From NCBI GenBank assembly GCA_023091735.1, contig JALKBU010000173.1, forward strand, positions 1 to 64,000: a stretch of 64,000 bases of DNA. The letters run 5' to 3'. The DNA comes from Trichomonas tenax. Its lineage: Eukaryota; Parabasalia; Trichomonadida; Trichomonadidae. The notes under the pieces are model-generated. The model was not told where the DNA came from and made no database searches. It saw only the letters and a list, made by a program, of their open reading frames with translations. How positions within the stretch are numbered: position 1 is the first letter of the stretch; every line of letters starts with the position of its first letter. This document shows positions 52,590 to 61,793 of the stretch, piece after piece. The translations under genes and the position numbers were made by a program.

Positions 52590-53780
52590 TCATTTGTTGT
52601 TTTCCAATTTGGAGCTGGGTTTATGCTCAACTACTTGAGGCTTGTGTTTCCTCAAGAGATGGCATATCTGATAAAATTTATTTTCTTTCGCATAATCTAA
52701 AGCGCAATGATCATATTTATCATATATCGATGTATCTGCATTATGCTTTAGAAGTAATTTAACTATTCTTGTTGCATTGTTTTGCGTTGCAATAATCAAA
52801 GCTGTCTGATTTCGATCATTTACTGCATTAACATGAGCTTTGTGATTGAGCAATATCTTCAACATCTTATGGTTTCCATTACCAACTGCTATAATGAGTG
52901 GTGTCTGCATTGTTTCATCGGTGATTTCGATATTTGCTTTCTTATTTAAGAGATATTTAACAATTGATACAACATTTGTTTGGACAGCAGCAAGGAGAGA
53001 TTCATTGACATAGTTATCTAATGTGAAATAATTAAAGAAAACCTGATAATTGAGGTTTTCTAAAGCCTTACGAATAGGAACCTCAATATTATCGTTACTG
53101 TTCAAGTAGTCAACAAGCTCGTAATTGTGGGCCTTTATGGCATTGTTCATACACATTGTTGTTAATATATTAACATGACGTTCGCAATTATGTATTATTT
53201 CGTAGTTATTTCCTAGAACAGCGTTTTCTAGTGTTGCCTGCGTTATCTTTGCGTGATTCAAGTAAAGATATTTAAAAATCTCGATGGATCCAAAGGTTGC
53301 CGAGAGATCAATTAATGACGTGTAATTGATTTTCTGGGAGTAATCAAAGTTTGGTCCTGAGGTTAATCTGCAGAACTCGTTCAAATCATCCCATAAAATT
53401 GCCTTATGTAAAAAATTTGACCAATATATCTGATAGATTTCATCCAATGACTGATTTACGTATTTAGTTGGAATTTGTAGCTTGATCAATGACGATTTAA
53501 CAAGTAAAGCCTGTAAAGCCGGATTATTGTAAGATTTTTTAGTGTCAATATCATAGTTTTGGCCGAGTTTAGAGCATAAATCGATATATTTCTTCATGTA
53601 TCTGAGATTCCATATACTTGCATTGTCTATTGCTGACATTATGTTTGAGATTGAAAACAAATCTTGTTCAAGAGATTGATTAATTTGAACAAAAACCTCT
53701 GAAACATCATGTTCACTGATGTGCCATAATATTTCCATGACAGAGGTCATTAGTTCGTGGCAAGATTCGCTGGAAATCAT
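52590..53780 (-). CDS. Ankyrin-repeat protein, 396 aa
   Basis: The helical N-terminal domain (about 1-170) is followed by ankyrin units, the clearest being TPLIIAVGNGNHKMLKILLNHK, TALIIATQNNATRIVKLLLKH and HCALDYAKENKFYQICHLLRKH near the C-terminus. The stretch INYTSLIDLSATFGSIEIFKYLYLNHAKI is the DUF3447-like entry to the array. The chosen start is the ATG at 53780; a TTG codon precedes it. A protein-binding adaptor is likely, with unknown partners. Confidence 0.82.
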   Translation of the reverse strand: MISSESCHELMTSVMEILWHISEHDVSEVFVQINQSLEQDLFSISNIMSAIDNASIWNLRYMKKYIDLCSKLGQNYDIDTKKSYNNPALQALLVKSSLIKLQIPTKYVNQSLDEIYQIYWSNFLHKAILWDDLNEFCRLTSGPNFDYSQKINYTSLIDLSATFGSIEIFKYLYLNHAKITQATLENAVLGNNYEIIHNCERHVNILTTMCMNNAIKAHNYELVDYLNSNDNIEVPIRKALENLNYQVFFNYFTLDNYVNESLLAAVQTNVVSIVKYLLNKKANIEITDETMQTPLIIAVGNGNHKMLKILLNHKAHVNAVNDRNQTALIIATQNNATRIVKLLLKHNADTSIYDKYDHCALDYAKENKFYQICHLLRKHKPQVVEHKPSSKLENNK

Positions 53781-54709
53781 CAAACAAAAAATGATGTTTA
53801 CATATCGAATAAACCAGATATTTCTAATCTATATAATGAGATAAAGCTATTATAAAGCAATCAATTTTTTTCATAAACTTATGAAAACTATAAATTTAAT
53901 TTCGATGTAAATTATTGAAAATTCAATGTATTTTCAATCGAATTTTTCATTAATTAAATCGATATACCTTTTTATCTACATCATTCAATTTCGCCCTCAA
54001 AAGTTAATTTATTCATTACATGACAAATATTATATTTTACATGTCATTTATCAAATTTACCTGCCAAAAATCAACCTTTATTTGTCAAAAATATTGCTCA
54101 ATAATAATCGTCGAGTTTTTCGATTATGATATTTATTTTTCACCTTGTGGAATCGAGAAACAGCTTTTGTAATGATAGTTACGATGTAGAAGTATGATAT
54201 TCTCTTAGTGCTACTTGTGTAGAACTCAATGATATGCGAATTAAAACAATCTTTCATCAACTTTCAATTTATATGTGTTGCATGAGGTATCTTTCTTTTG
54301 CGACATATAATATATCTAGGTTCCACTCTTGCATCTGATGATTGCTGCATTTAAAATAACACATTTATTAGATATCTAAGAAACTAAACCGTGTTTACTA
54401 TATTCAATCATTACGAAGACTTAGGAATAGTAAAAATTTGTTTCATTAGCTTAAATGAATGTGTAATGTCGACAAATTGATGAAATTAGTGTTCGAACAT
54501 CGAGATTAATATGCATACAGAATACGCGCATCCAAAAAAGGTCATAACCAAGTTTACATAGGAATAGCAGAGAATCAAATTTTTTTGATTTCAGATTCTG
54601 AAAGAAATGACAATTTCTTAATGACACATAGGATTGACACAAAACAGCGAGTCAATAGATGAATTCTCGAATGTTGTCATCGATTTATATAATAAAATTC
54701 CGATATCAT
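53781..54709. other. Intergenic region with motif copies
   Basis: No gene. An exact TTTACATGTCA lies at 54036, with ATTACATGACA and ATTTACCTGCC nearby (about 54015-54064). Confidence 0.5.
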
Positions 54710-54968
54710 CAAAAGTGACAATGACTATTGTAGCGTATAATAATCCGTTAAACGGAAAGTGGCACTTTACATGTCAGATTTGACATGTAAAATCAGGTTT
54801 TAAAATCAGAGGGGGAGGGTCTCAATCATAAAAAGTGACAAATATGATTTTGCCTTTTTCCTTCAAGAGCGAAGTCAAGAGAGACTGCGACTGTCTCAAA
54901 GAAAAATTAATATCCTATTAAAATCGCATTAATGATGACTTTGGTTAATGAAAACGACATATATTATC

Positions 54969-55015
54969 ATTATATTTACACTTTTTGAGCGTAGCTCAAA
55001 AAGTGTAAATATAAT
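54969..55015. repeat. Perfect hairpin, 22-bp arms
   Basis: The arms at 54969-54990 and 54994-55015 are exact reverse complements around a GTA loop, with the tip TTTTTGAGC-GTA-GCTCAAAAA. The stem also contains TTTACACTTTTT. It may form a cruciform or RNA hairpin. Confidence 0.85.
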
Positions 55016-55031
55016 ATCATTCTTTAACCTT

Positions 55032-55553
55032 CAAATTTGAATACGCAAAAAATTATATTTTTCATTTCCGTTTTTTTTTTGAAAAAAGTTACTTTTAAAT
55101 GTGGTGATTCAAAAGTTAAAAAAATCCCAAATGAGTTTTCTTGATGCTGACAATCTCTATCTTGAAACACAACAAATGGAGGCTGAGGCTTTATCGGAAA
55201 ATACCAGAAAAACATATAAGTATGCTTACAACACTTATGTAACCATACTTCGCGATGATACGAATTACAGCGAAGAACTCTGGCCCCCTACAGACAAATC
55301 TCTCCGTGTGTTCTTTCGTGCTTACGTTATCAATCATTCATGGTGTTAAAGATTATGAAATCAAACAACTTGGAAGATGGAAATCTTCTTGTTATACAAA
55401 ATATACCTCAATTTCAGCAATTGAGGCTGCTGATGCTTTTGCTAGGCAAATGACTGAATAAAAATCAACTAATTTTCACCACTTTAAAAAGTGACTTTTT
55501 TCAAAAAATAACAGGAAAAATGAAAAATATAATTTTTAGCATTCAAATTTGAA
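55032..55553. repeat. Inner inverted repeat pair (~77 bp) around recombinase frame
   Basis: 55032-55108 and the reverse complement of 55476-55553 share CAAATTTGAAT, AAATTATATTTTTCATTT, TTTTTTGAAAAAAGT and TGGTGA in order, with small indels. The recombinase remnant lies exactly between the two arms, so these may be the true ends of a smaller element nested in the larger one. Confidence 0.65.
55131..55461 (+). pseudogene. Tyrosine recombinase remnant with internal deletion
   Basis: From the ATG at 55131 a 72-codon frame encodes a core-binding (SAM-like) N-terminal segment, with LSENTRKTYKYAYNTYVTIL and WPPTDKSLRVFFRAYV. It ends at 55349. In another frame the sequence continues with the last ~40 residues of a tyrosine recombinase, HGVKDYEIKQLGRWKSSCYT followed by KY, which includes the conserved LGRW.S box and a candidate nucleophile Tyr. 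The central catalytic region with the first Arg and HxxR is missing, so the gene is dead through deletion and frameshift. Confidence 0.75.
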
Positions 55554-55733
55554 TGAAAAGAATTTGGTTATAATTCATTATTATTCAATATCTTTTTATT
55601 TCAAACATGACTTTCAAAATCTCTTTGTAAGAAAATTTAATATGATAAATATAACCGAAAACACGCATGCTTTAAATGCACATCATCTCCCCACTTCACA
55701 AGCAACTTTTGAAAATTGAACCAAATATTCAAA

Positions 55734-55849
55734 CTTTGCACCAGAACACACCTGAAATGCTAACATCAGGTCTGGTTTGGTGCAAAGAATGCCTACAAAC
55801 TCGTTCAGGACGAAATCGACTAAATTATTGAAATTCCGATTTCGTCCTG
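55734..55849. repeat. Two adjacent hairpins
   Basis: CTTTGCACCA...ACCTGA (55734-55755) pairs imperfectly with TCAGGT...TGGTGCAAAG (55765-55787). CAGGACGAAATCG (55806-55818) pairs exactly with CGATTTCGTCCTG (55837-55849). Both lie inside the recombinase-derived element. Confidence 0.6.
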
Positions 55850-56689
55850 GAGTAGCAAAAACCAGCTGCGACTATCTCAAAGAAACCATGGGAACCTATC
55901 CTCATACTGTCTTTAAGATAGGTGCAATTATTTTTTCATGAAGTCACTTTTGGAGTCACACCCTTTTTATTATATGTCAGATTCATTCGTCAAATTTGAC
56001 ATGTAAAGTGCCACTTTTCGTTTGATAGAATATTATATACGACAAAAGTGACAATGACTATAATATTCATCTTGAAACCTGGACAATTTGCGAACGGGGG
56101 TGTCACATTTGGACAAATTGCGAAAATAAATGGTCATTTTTTAGAGATCTCGGCGCGTGCTTAATAGCATTTGGTATGAATGTGAATTTTTTGTAAATAG
56201 CAGATAAGTCATTTGAAACCAGTTGAACTGGAATCTAAACTAATCACATAATATGAGATTGTTATATAATAGATTGCTTTTCATGATTACATCTGAGTTA
56301 TTATATATTCCATTATGTTATACGATTCAAGGTATAATAGCTGTAAAATGTCACAGAATAAAAAAGATAGTTTTTTGATTTATGTGCAGAAACAAATACC
56401 ACCATGTTAAATATACTGGATAATTTTGACTATGTACCTTACACTAATCTTCAATACCAATTTGTTTATTTTTCAATAAATTAAGAATCTGATAATATTA
56501 TTAATGTGAATTATAGTGTTTAAGCGATTTTATAACACCGAATGATTTTGTATGATAAATGTCATGATATTTATAGCAATGATTATGAAATCCAACATCG
56601 AATTTAAGAATCAAATCATTCTGATATGTGTCATATTATTTGATGCGATGTAAAGCAGTAGTGTCAAATTGTAAAGTGGGCGACTGAGA

Positions 56690-56778
56690 GTCGTTTCTAT
56701 TGTCCTGTCTACAGTGTAAAAGGCATTGCGATCATGCTTTAATGACTTTTTCACTGTAGATAGGACAATAGAAACGAC
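56690..56778. repeat. Hairpin, 27-bp arms
   Basis: The arms at 56690-56716 and 56752-56778 are inverted copies with one mismatch (core TCGTTTCTATTGTCCT) around a 35-base loop. A further 10-bp inverted pair, ATGCCATATC/GATATGGCAT, lies at 56932 and 56990. Confidence 0.8.
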
Positions 56779-57147
56779 TTTAAAAAATTCAACTGATTCA
56801 TAACATTCGGGATTCTCTAGTTGTTTTGTGTCAGTGGAGCAATGTGTATCATTGTCACTATTCCATGTCCTAATGTCACACAAGCACAGAGCAAAGAGAG
56901 TTTCTCTAAACTCCAACAAATGTTGTGCTTGATGCCATATCGTCAGTGTTATTGTTACAATGTTGTTGCTCTCATTCAACAGCCTTAATGATATGGCATG
57001 GAACAAAACTATTTTAAGAGCATTATATTATTTGATTGGAATGTTGTTTTTGTCCGGGTGTAAATGATATACTGATGTTACTATGGACTAGACTACCACA
57101 GCATCATCGATATATCACTCACACTCGGAGTGATTTTGAAAATGTCA

Positions 57148-57250
57148 GCAATATCTTTGTTATCTAGCAATCCTGATGGTGTAGAAGTTATCAGATAACT
57201 TGTTGTGTGACAACCTCAAAGAGAGGGTGACTAGATAGCAAAGATATTGC
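57148..57250. repeat. Hairpin, 21-bp arms
   Basis: GCAATATCTTTGTTATCTAGC at 57148-57168 pairs, apart from one mismatch, with 57230-57250. The 61-base loop contains a small inner stem around TTATCAGATAA. Confidence 0.7.
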
Positions 57251-57329
57251 AAATGAAGATTTTAAATTATATTTTGATAAAGCTAATTGCAGTAAACTTA
57301 TAATATATGTTGTATTGGAGTCATTATCA

Positions 57330-58200
57330 TGTAGAATATAGAGAAATAATCATTTTTAACATAATGACGTGTAAAATATATTAAATGACATGTAACATAA
57401 TTTTTTATGACATATATCATGTTTAAATTACGAAAAATAGTTTTATTGTATATTTATAGTCGACATAGGTATTATATGATCAGAAGCGAATAAAAAGTAT
57501 ATATTATGCGTGAGAAATAGAATATAAAATAAAACTGTTTATTTTGACTAAATATTGTAGGTTTATATTCTGTTGGATATGTATATATTGGTAACATTTT
57601 GGAATTTGAATAAATCATTCAGAAGGGGAAGAAAATCAGAAAGAACGAAAAAAGTGAGAAAAAGTGATTGTTTGTAAATTGGAAAATATATTGCTGAATA
57701 TTAAATATATATTTTAAATATCACATATTATATTTCTGTGCCTTTTCAAATTTTGAAAAGACAAACCGTCGCAATATAAATATATTTACTATAGTATGTT
57801 AAATATTTTTGGATTTAATATAAACTATACAATAATCTGACTCATAGAATATATTGAGAGAGCAATTGCGAAATATGTTTCTTTTATTATATATTCGATG
57901 TGTATTATATCGTTATTTTACGTCATTGAATATTTGTGAGTATTTTTTCCGAGCATTCAAATGTTTTACCTAAATTTATTATGTAATTCTGATAATCACA
58001 TCATTTGTAGTACTTCTTTAACAAGTTAAAAATCATTTTATTTCTACTTTAAAATATGATAAAAGCATATTATGATGAATGTTTAATATTATATTATAAT
58101 TTATTTGTATTTTTATTCTTCCTCTCAATATTTATTTCTTCTCAAATCTTCTTTCATCACAATTTTATGTACTAATTGATATTTATTATATTTATGATAT
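57330..58200 (-). repeat. Old ~1 kb interspersed repeat, copy B
   Basis: Inverted, diverged copy of 3560-4640. The strongest shared block is around 57830-57865, and the CCTTTTCAAATTTTGAAAAG region near 57740 matches its counterpart near 3970. It includes TGACGTGTAAA (57365) and TGACATGTAAC (57386). Non-coding. Confidence 0.6.
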
Positions 58201-58455
58201 TTTTTATATAATTTGTCATTGTAAAAAAGTGTCATTTATGTTTTCTCAACTTATCTTCTATTGATTCACATATATTAATATTATACTTTTCCCATACAAT
58301 AAAATCATTTACTTTTTTATTATTTTCTTATTTCAAAATATCTGCGATATCATTTTTCAACAAATATTCATTTTTTAAGCCAATTATATTTAATGTTAAC
58401 ACCAAACACTAAGGTTTCGTTAAAAAGACACCAAAAAAGTGAAGGACGATACAAG

Positions 58456-58477
58456 AAGTTTGGCCATAGCGGACCCT
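58456..58477. mobile_element. Solo MITE end, copy C
   Basis: GAAGTTTGGCCATAGCGGACCCT (the last 22 bases) is the terminal sequence of the MITE family, followed by TA at 58478-79. The other end is not found. It sits about 27 bases upstream of the PH gene ATG, so it may contribute promoter sequence. Confidence 0.65.
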
Positions 58478-58504
58478 TAAATTTTTCAATTTCATTAGAT
58501 TTTG

Positions 58505-58816
58505 ATGCCATCACCAAGAATAATAAAGACCGGATGGGGAATAAAGCAGGGTTCCAAAGTGAAGAACTGGAAACGCAGGTGGTTCGTGCTCCTTGATAAC
58601 GGCCAGCTTCGTTATTTCGAAGATAAAACTTCATTTCAAGAGAAAGGACACTACGTAATCAACAAACAGACAACTTTTACGCTTTGTTGCGCTTCAAGCG
58701 AAGGAATTCCAATACATATAGTCAACAGTAAGAGGACGCTTTATATCAATTTCCAAACGAGTAATGAAGCGGCTTCTTGGATTGATGGACTGAGCACAGT
58801 CAAAAATTGTTTGTAA
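58505..58816 (+). CDS. PH-domain protein, 103 aa
   Basis: The whole protein is a single pleckstrin-homology domain: GWGIKQGSKVKNWKRRWFVLLDNGQLRYF covers strands 1-3 with the basic KxnKxRRW pattern that can bind phosphoinositides, and the closing helix EAASWIDGLSTVKN has the invariant Trp. Such single-PH proteins dock to membranes. A Sac-family phosphoinositide phosphatase lies 4 kb away. The ATG at 58505 follows a TCATTAG initiator-like string. Confidence 0.88.
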   Translation: MPSPRIIKTGWGIKQGSKVKNWKRRWFVLLDNGQLRYFEDKTSFQEKGHYVINKQTTFTLCCASSEGIPIHIVNSKRTLYINFQTSNEAASWIDGLSTVKNCL

Positions 58817-59465
58817 TTTACTATTGATCATTCTCTGTTTATATTGAATTTTTTTTGAATTTTCTAATATAATCATGACTTAATAAAGCTTATGTTTAGT
58901 ATTTATACAATTCTCCACCAACAGCTAATACTGAGCGAAACTTTACAATCTTTCACAGTTTTATTTATTTTTTTCATTTATATTCGTTGCAATCCCACAG
59001 ACCATGACAAATTATAGTTTTATTCGAGGTATAATAAAAATATAATGGAAAAGTTGGTAATTGTGTTTTATCAATTTTGCTCGGAAAAAAATTTTTATCA
59101 TGAACTAACTTATGTCGCTCATATAATAGCTTTAAATTGAGGAGAAATAATTTGGTATCATAATGATATTAGTCATCTGAAAAATATATTTTTTATCAGC
59201 AAATATTCATATTTATGACTTGATATTTTATGCATCAATTCTAATGGAGAATGAAAGAAATATTTTAGTTAGACAAGGCTTAGATAATGTTTATTTGGGT
59301 GTGATTGATTGAAAATAATGCTGATTTTGTGATGAATGGGCTTTCATTAGTAAACAAATTCATAAGATATCAGTAAAATGAAAAATAATTATCTACATTG
59401 TTTTCTTACACCATAAATTTTCTGTGTAAGAACCTAAAAATTCAAAGAAGCTCGTTTTTGTATTA
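58817..59465. other. Intergenic region
   Basis: AT-rich, no gene or clear repeat. Confidence 0.45.
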
Positions 59466-60264
59466 ATGAAAGGATATTCTAAATATGTATTAAACCAAAA
59501 AACGAGAAGTTCTCTTAGTGCATCACATGGTGGCTTCGAGGACTCTCATCTTCGCGGCGATCTTTTTGAAATGTCAGAGACTCCTGGTCCTGGTGCATAT
59601 TCCACGATGACACCATCACCAAGACACGTACTAAGATCTACAATATCGAGATCCGTCGAAAGATTCCCTGTAGAAGAGAAAGTTGATCCTTTGGATTTTT
59701 ATTATCCTCCAGAATTCCATTCTTACGGAAATAAAGGACCAAAGATTGGTCAGATACCTTTACCAAGCATATTTGCATCCACACTGACACCTGGTCCCGG
59801 TGGTTATACGCCACAAGTGAGCAAAAACCTTTTGGACATGTAATAGCAACGCGAAAACCCGAAAAAAAAACGAACGAAAATCCAGGACCAGGACAGTACA
59901 ACATTGCTGATAAACCAAAGATTCCTGGATACAAATTTTCTAAATTACCTTCTTGTGTTAAAGAAGAGGCACCAGCACCAGGTCTAGCACAATACGTTAA
60001 ACCAGACCACTTTATTAAAGGCCCTGATAGCGTTATGCTCAATAACATTAAATTAGCTTGAGAAACGTTAAAGATAGAAGTGCAGCCATCGCCTACATAC
60101 ACTCGAACATGCAATTACGAAGTGTGATGGACGAAATAATGGACGAAATCATGAGAGACAAACCAGAAAAGCCTTTAGAATTCCTTTATGAGTACTTTTT
60201 GAAGTTTAAACCAGTAGATCCGAATGCAGAGAATAAGTTGGACTTATCTATTCTGTATAACTAA
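59466..60264 (+). pseudogene. STPGR (SHIPPO) repeat protein with C-terminal RIIa/Dpy-30 segment, broken by two frameshifts
   Basis: The first frame (59466-59843) has TPGPGAYST and TPGPGGYTPQ units of sperm-tail PG-rich repeat proteins. A one-base loss, best placed in the A-run near 59822, moves coding to another frame that carries KPFGHVIATRKPE, NPGPGQYNI and APAPGLAQYV units to a TGA at 60059. A second one-base loss near 60050 connects to a segment ending in MDEIMRDKPEKPLEFLYEYF, which matches the RIIa/Dpy-30 dimerisation-docking motif. Together this is about 266 codons. STPGR proteins are microtubule or flagellar proteins. It may be a pseudogene, or two sequencing errors may hide an intact gene; the tail could also be a separate small gene. 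Confidence 0.7.
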
Positions 60265-60556
60265 TCGAAAATTAATTTTGACAATATGATTTTTGTTGTT
60301 GTTTGACTTGAACAAATAAAATATGTTTATTACCAGAGAATATATCTAATTAAATATACCATTTTATTTTAAAACCATTCTGCACATTTTTATAATTAAT
60401 ATAATCATATAAAAAATGAGTTTAATCAATTTTGAGGTTATGTGCTGATAAGCATTTAAAAGTTCTATATAATAATCTTTTATTAGACAAAGAGCACAAG
60501 TATTTAACTACATTCACAATAATCATTGATGAAATCAAATATTTCAATAACAAGAG

Positions 60557-61357
60557 TTATTCCTTACTCGCTAATGCATATAGGGCAGTCTTCTCTTGGG
60601 TTGATAATGTTCTACAAGCAACAATTTTTTGCCCATCAATTTGTTTTCCATTAAGAGCTTCTATAATTTTCACTGCTTCTTCATGAGAAGACATAACGGC
60701 GAAAGCACCATTGTTTTCTATCCTTGCTTTAACAACTGTGCCATATTCAAAAAGAAAAGCGCCAAGTTCAGCTGGCTGAGTAATATCCTTTGGAATATTC
60801 TGTAATAACACTGTAGTGAAGGAACCTGTATGTAAATTTTTTGGTTTCTTGTGTTTTTGGACTGTTCTGTAATTTACAATTGTGATAACATTTCCTGAGA
60901 TTTCTGCACCATTCAATTCTTCAGTAGCTTGTACAGCACTTTCCGGATCTTTGAACTGAACATATGCAATTCCTTTGACTTCTTCCTCTTTCGGAATTTT
61001 AATTGTTAAAACTTTGCCAAATTGACCGAAAATACCAGAAAGCTGATCTGCTGTGATACCACCGGCAATACCTTGAACAAAGAGCATATTTCCACCTTCT
61101 TTTATAGAACTTATATATTCGGGAATTGCTGGTGTTAAAATAAGCTGATTGTCATTGAGTACAGTGTAATTAAGATCGTAAACTGCCTGAAAAACATTGT
61201 TTATACTTTTGAATTGAACAAATGCGAAATTTGTGTCATGATTTTGCTTAACAACAACATTGAGAAATGGTCCATAATCGGCCAAAAATTCTCTGAGAAA
61301 GCCTTCACCAGCATTCACAGGCAAATTTGCAATGTGAAGCAATGCAGGAGCTTGCAT
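60557..61357 (-). CDS. Three-RRM RNA-binding protein
   Basis: The frame is open to an ATG at 61393, but the ATG at 61357 is preferred: the intervening codons contain TTTACGTGTCA, a copy of the recurrent promoter motif, and the RRM begins directly after the second Met. The 266-residue protein has RRM1 (about 5-75; LLHIANLPV, TNFAFVQFKS), RRM2 (about 90-160; MLFVQGIAGG, GIAYVQFKDP) and RRM3 (about 180-255; TVLLQNIPK, GAFAVMSS). It resembles poly(A)-binding-type proteins without the C-terminal domain. A role in mRNA binding is likely; the target is unknown. Confidence 0.85.
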   Translation of the reverse strand: MQAPALLHIANLPVNAGEGFLREFLADYGPFLNVVVKQNHDTNFAFVQFKSINNVFQAVYDLNYTVLNDNQLILTPAIPEYISSIKEGGNMLFVQGIAGGITADQLSGIFGQFGKVLTIKIPKEEEVKGIAYVQFKDPESAVQATEELNGAEISGNVITIVNYRTVQKHKKPKNLHTGSFTTVLLQNIPKDITQPAELGAFLFEYGTVVKARIENNGAFAVMSSHEEAVKIIEALNGKQIDGQKIVACRTLSTQEKTALYALASKE

Positions 61358-61793
61358 AATAGTTATTGACACGTAAATACTAAATTCTGACATATAAACT
61401 TCTTTTTTGTCAAATTTGTTTAAATAATGCGCAACTCTATCATAACAATCTATGAAAGGATTATATTTTATAACTTAAGTTTGAAGCTTGAATATTGATT
61501 CTGTTCCATAGATTACAAACGAAGAAAATTTTTGCCATGTAAAAATTGAGATGTCAAAAACACACGTTTCAATCGCTATTCATAAAATACATCTAACAGA
61601 ATAGATTCTTTATTCTGTTAAAATTTGAGACTTGAATTTCAATTCCAAGATGTAATTTGAAAGAGAATTTATCAATTTGCCATGTAAAAATATTTTGAAA
61701 GAAAATAACGGACATTTGTCATATAAAATAAAATTTATAACTTTATACAACAAAATTTATGGAATTTTGACATGTAAAAATCAATTTTTATAA
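61358..61793. promoter_or_regulatory. Divergent promoter region with TGACATGTAAA motifs
   Basis: TGACACGTAAA at 61367 is about 10-20 bases from the preferred start of the RRM gene, and TGACATGTAAA at 61768 is 16-26 bases before the RP2-like ATG. GCCATGTAAAAAT copies occur near 61537 and 61680. Confidence 0.55.

Larger units (their letters stand above)
54710..56061. mobile_element. Decayed tyrosine-recombinase element with inverted ends and 19-bp direct repeats
   Basis: CAAAAGTGACAATGACTAT occurs exactly at 54710-54728 and 56043-56061. Just inside are inverted repeats of about 50 bases (54726-54776 against 55997-56047) sharing a perfect 21-base core that includes TGACATGTAAAGTGCCAC. The interior holds an internally deleted tyrosine recombinase frame, a second inverted repeat pair around it, a perfect hairpin and a 20-base direct repeat (54885-54904, 55866-55885; 19 of 20 identical). 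The ends recall DIRS- or Crypton-type elements only in enzyme class; the exact family is unknown. Confidence 0.65.
56062..57329. other. Gene-free region with hairpins
   Basis: No convincing gene. It contains the direct repeat GGACAA(T/A)TTGCGAA at 56081 and 56111, exactly 30 bases apart, and hairpins listed separately. A 131-codon minus-strand frame at 56611-57006 runs through the hairpins and is probably not coding. Confidence 0.45.

Noticed and set aside
56611..57006. 131-codon minus-strand frame
   Set aside because: It spans a 27-bp-arm hairpin and a second inverted pair; the peptide looks random, so a non-coding structure explains it better.
59815..59845. Intron joining the two STPGR frames
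   Set aside because: No trichomonad-type donor or ACTAAC...ACACAG branch/acceptor is present; a one-base loss explains the change of frame.
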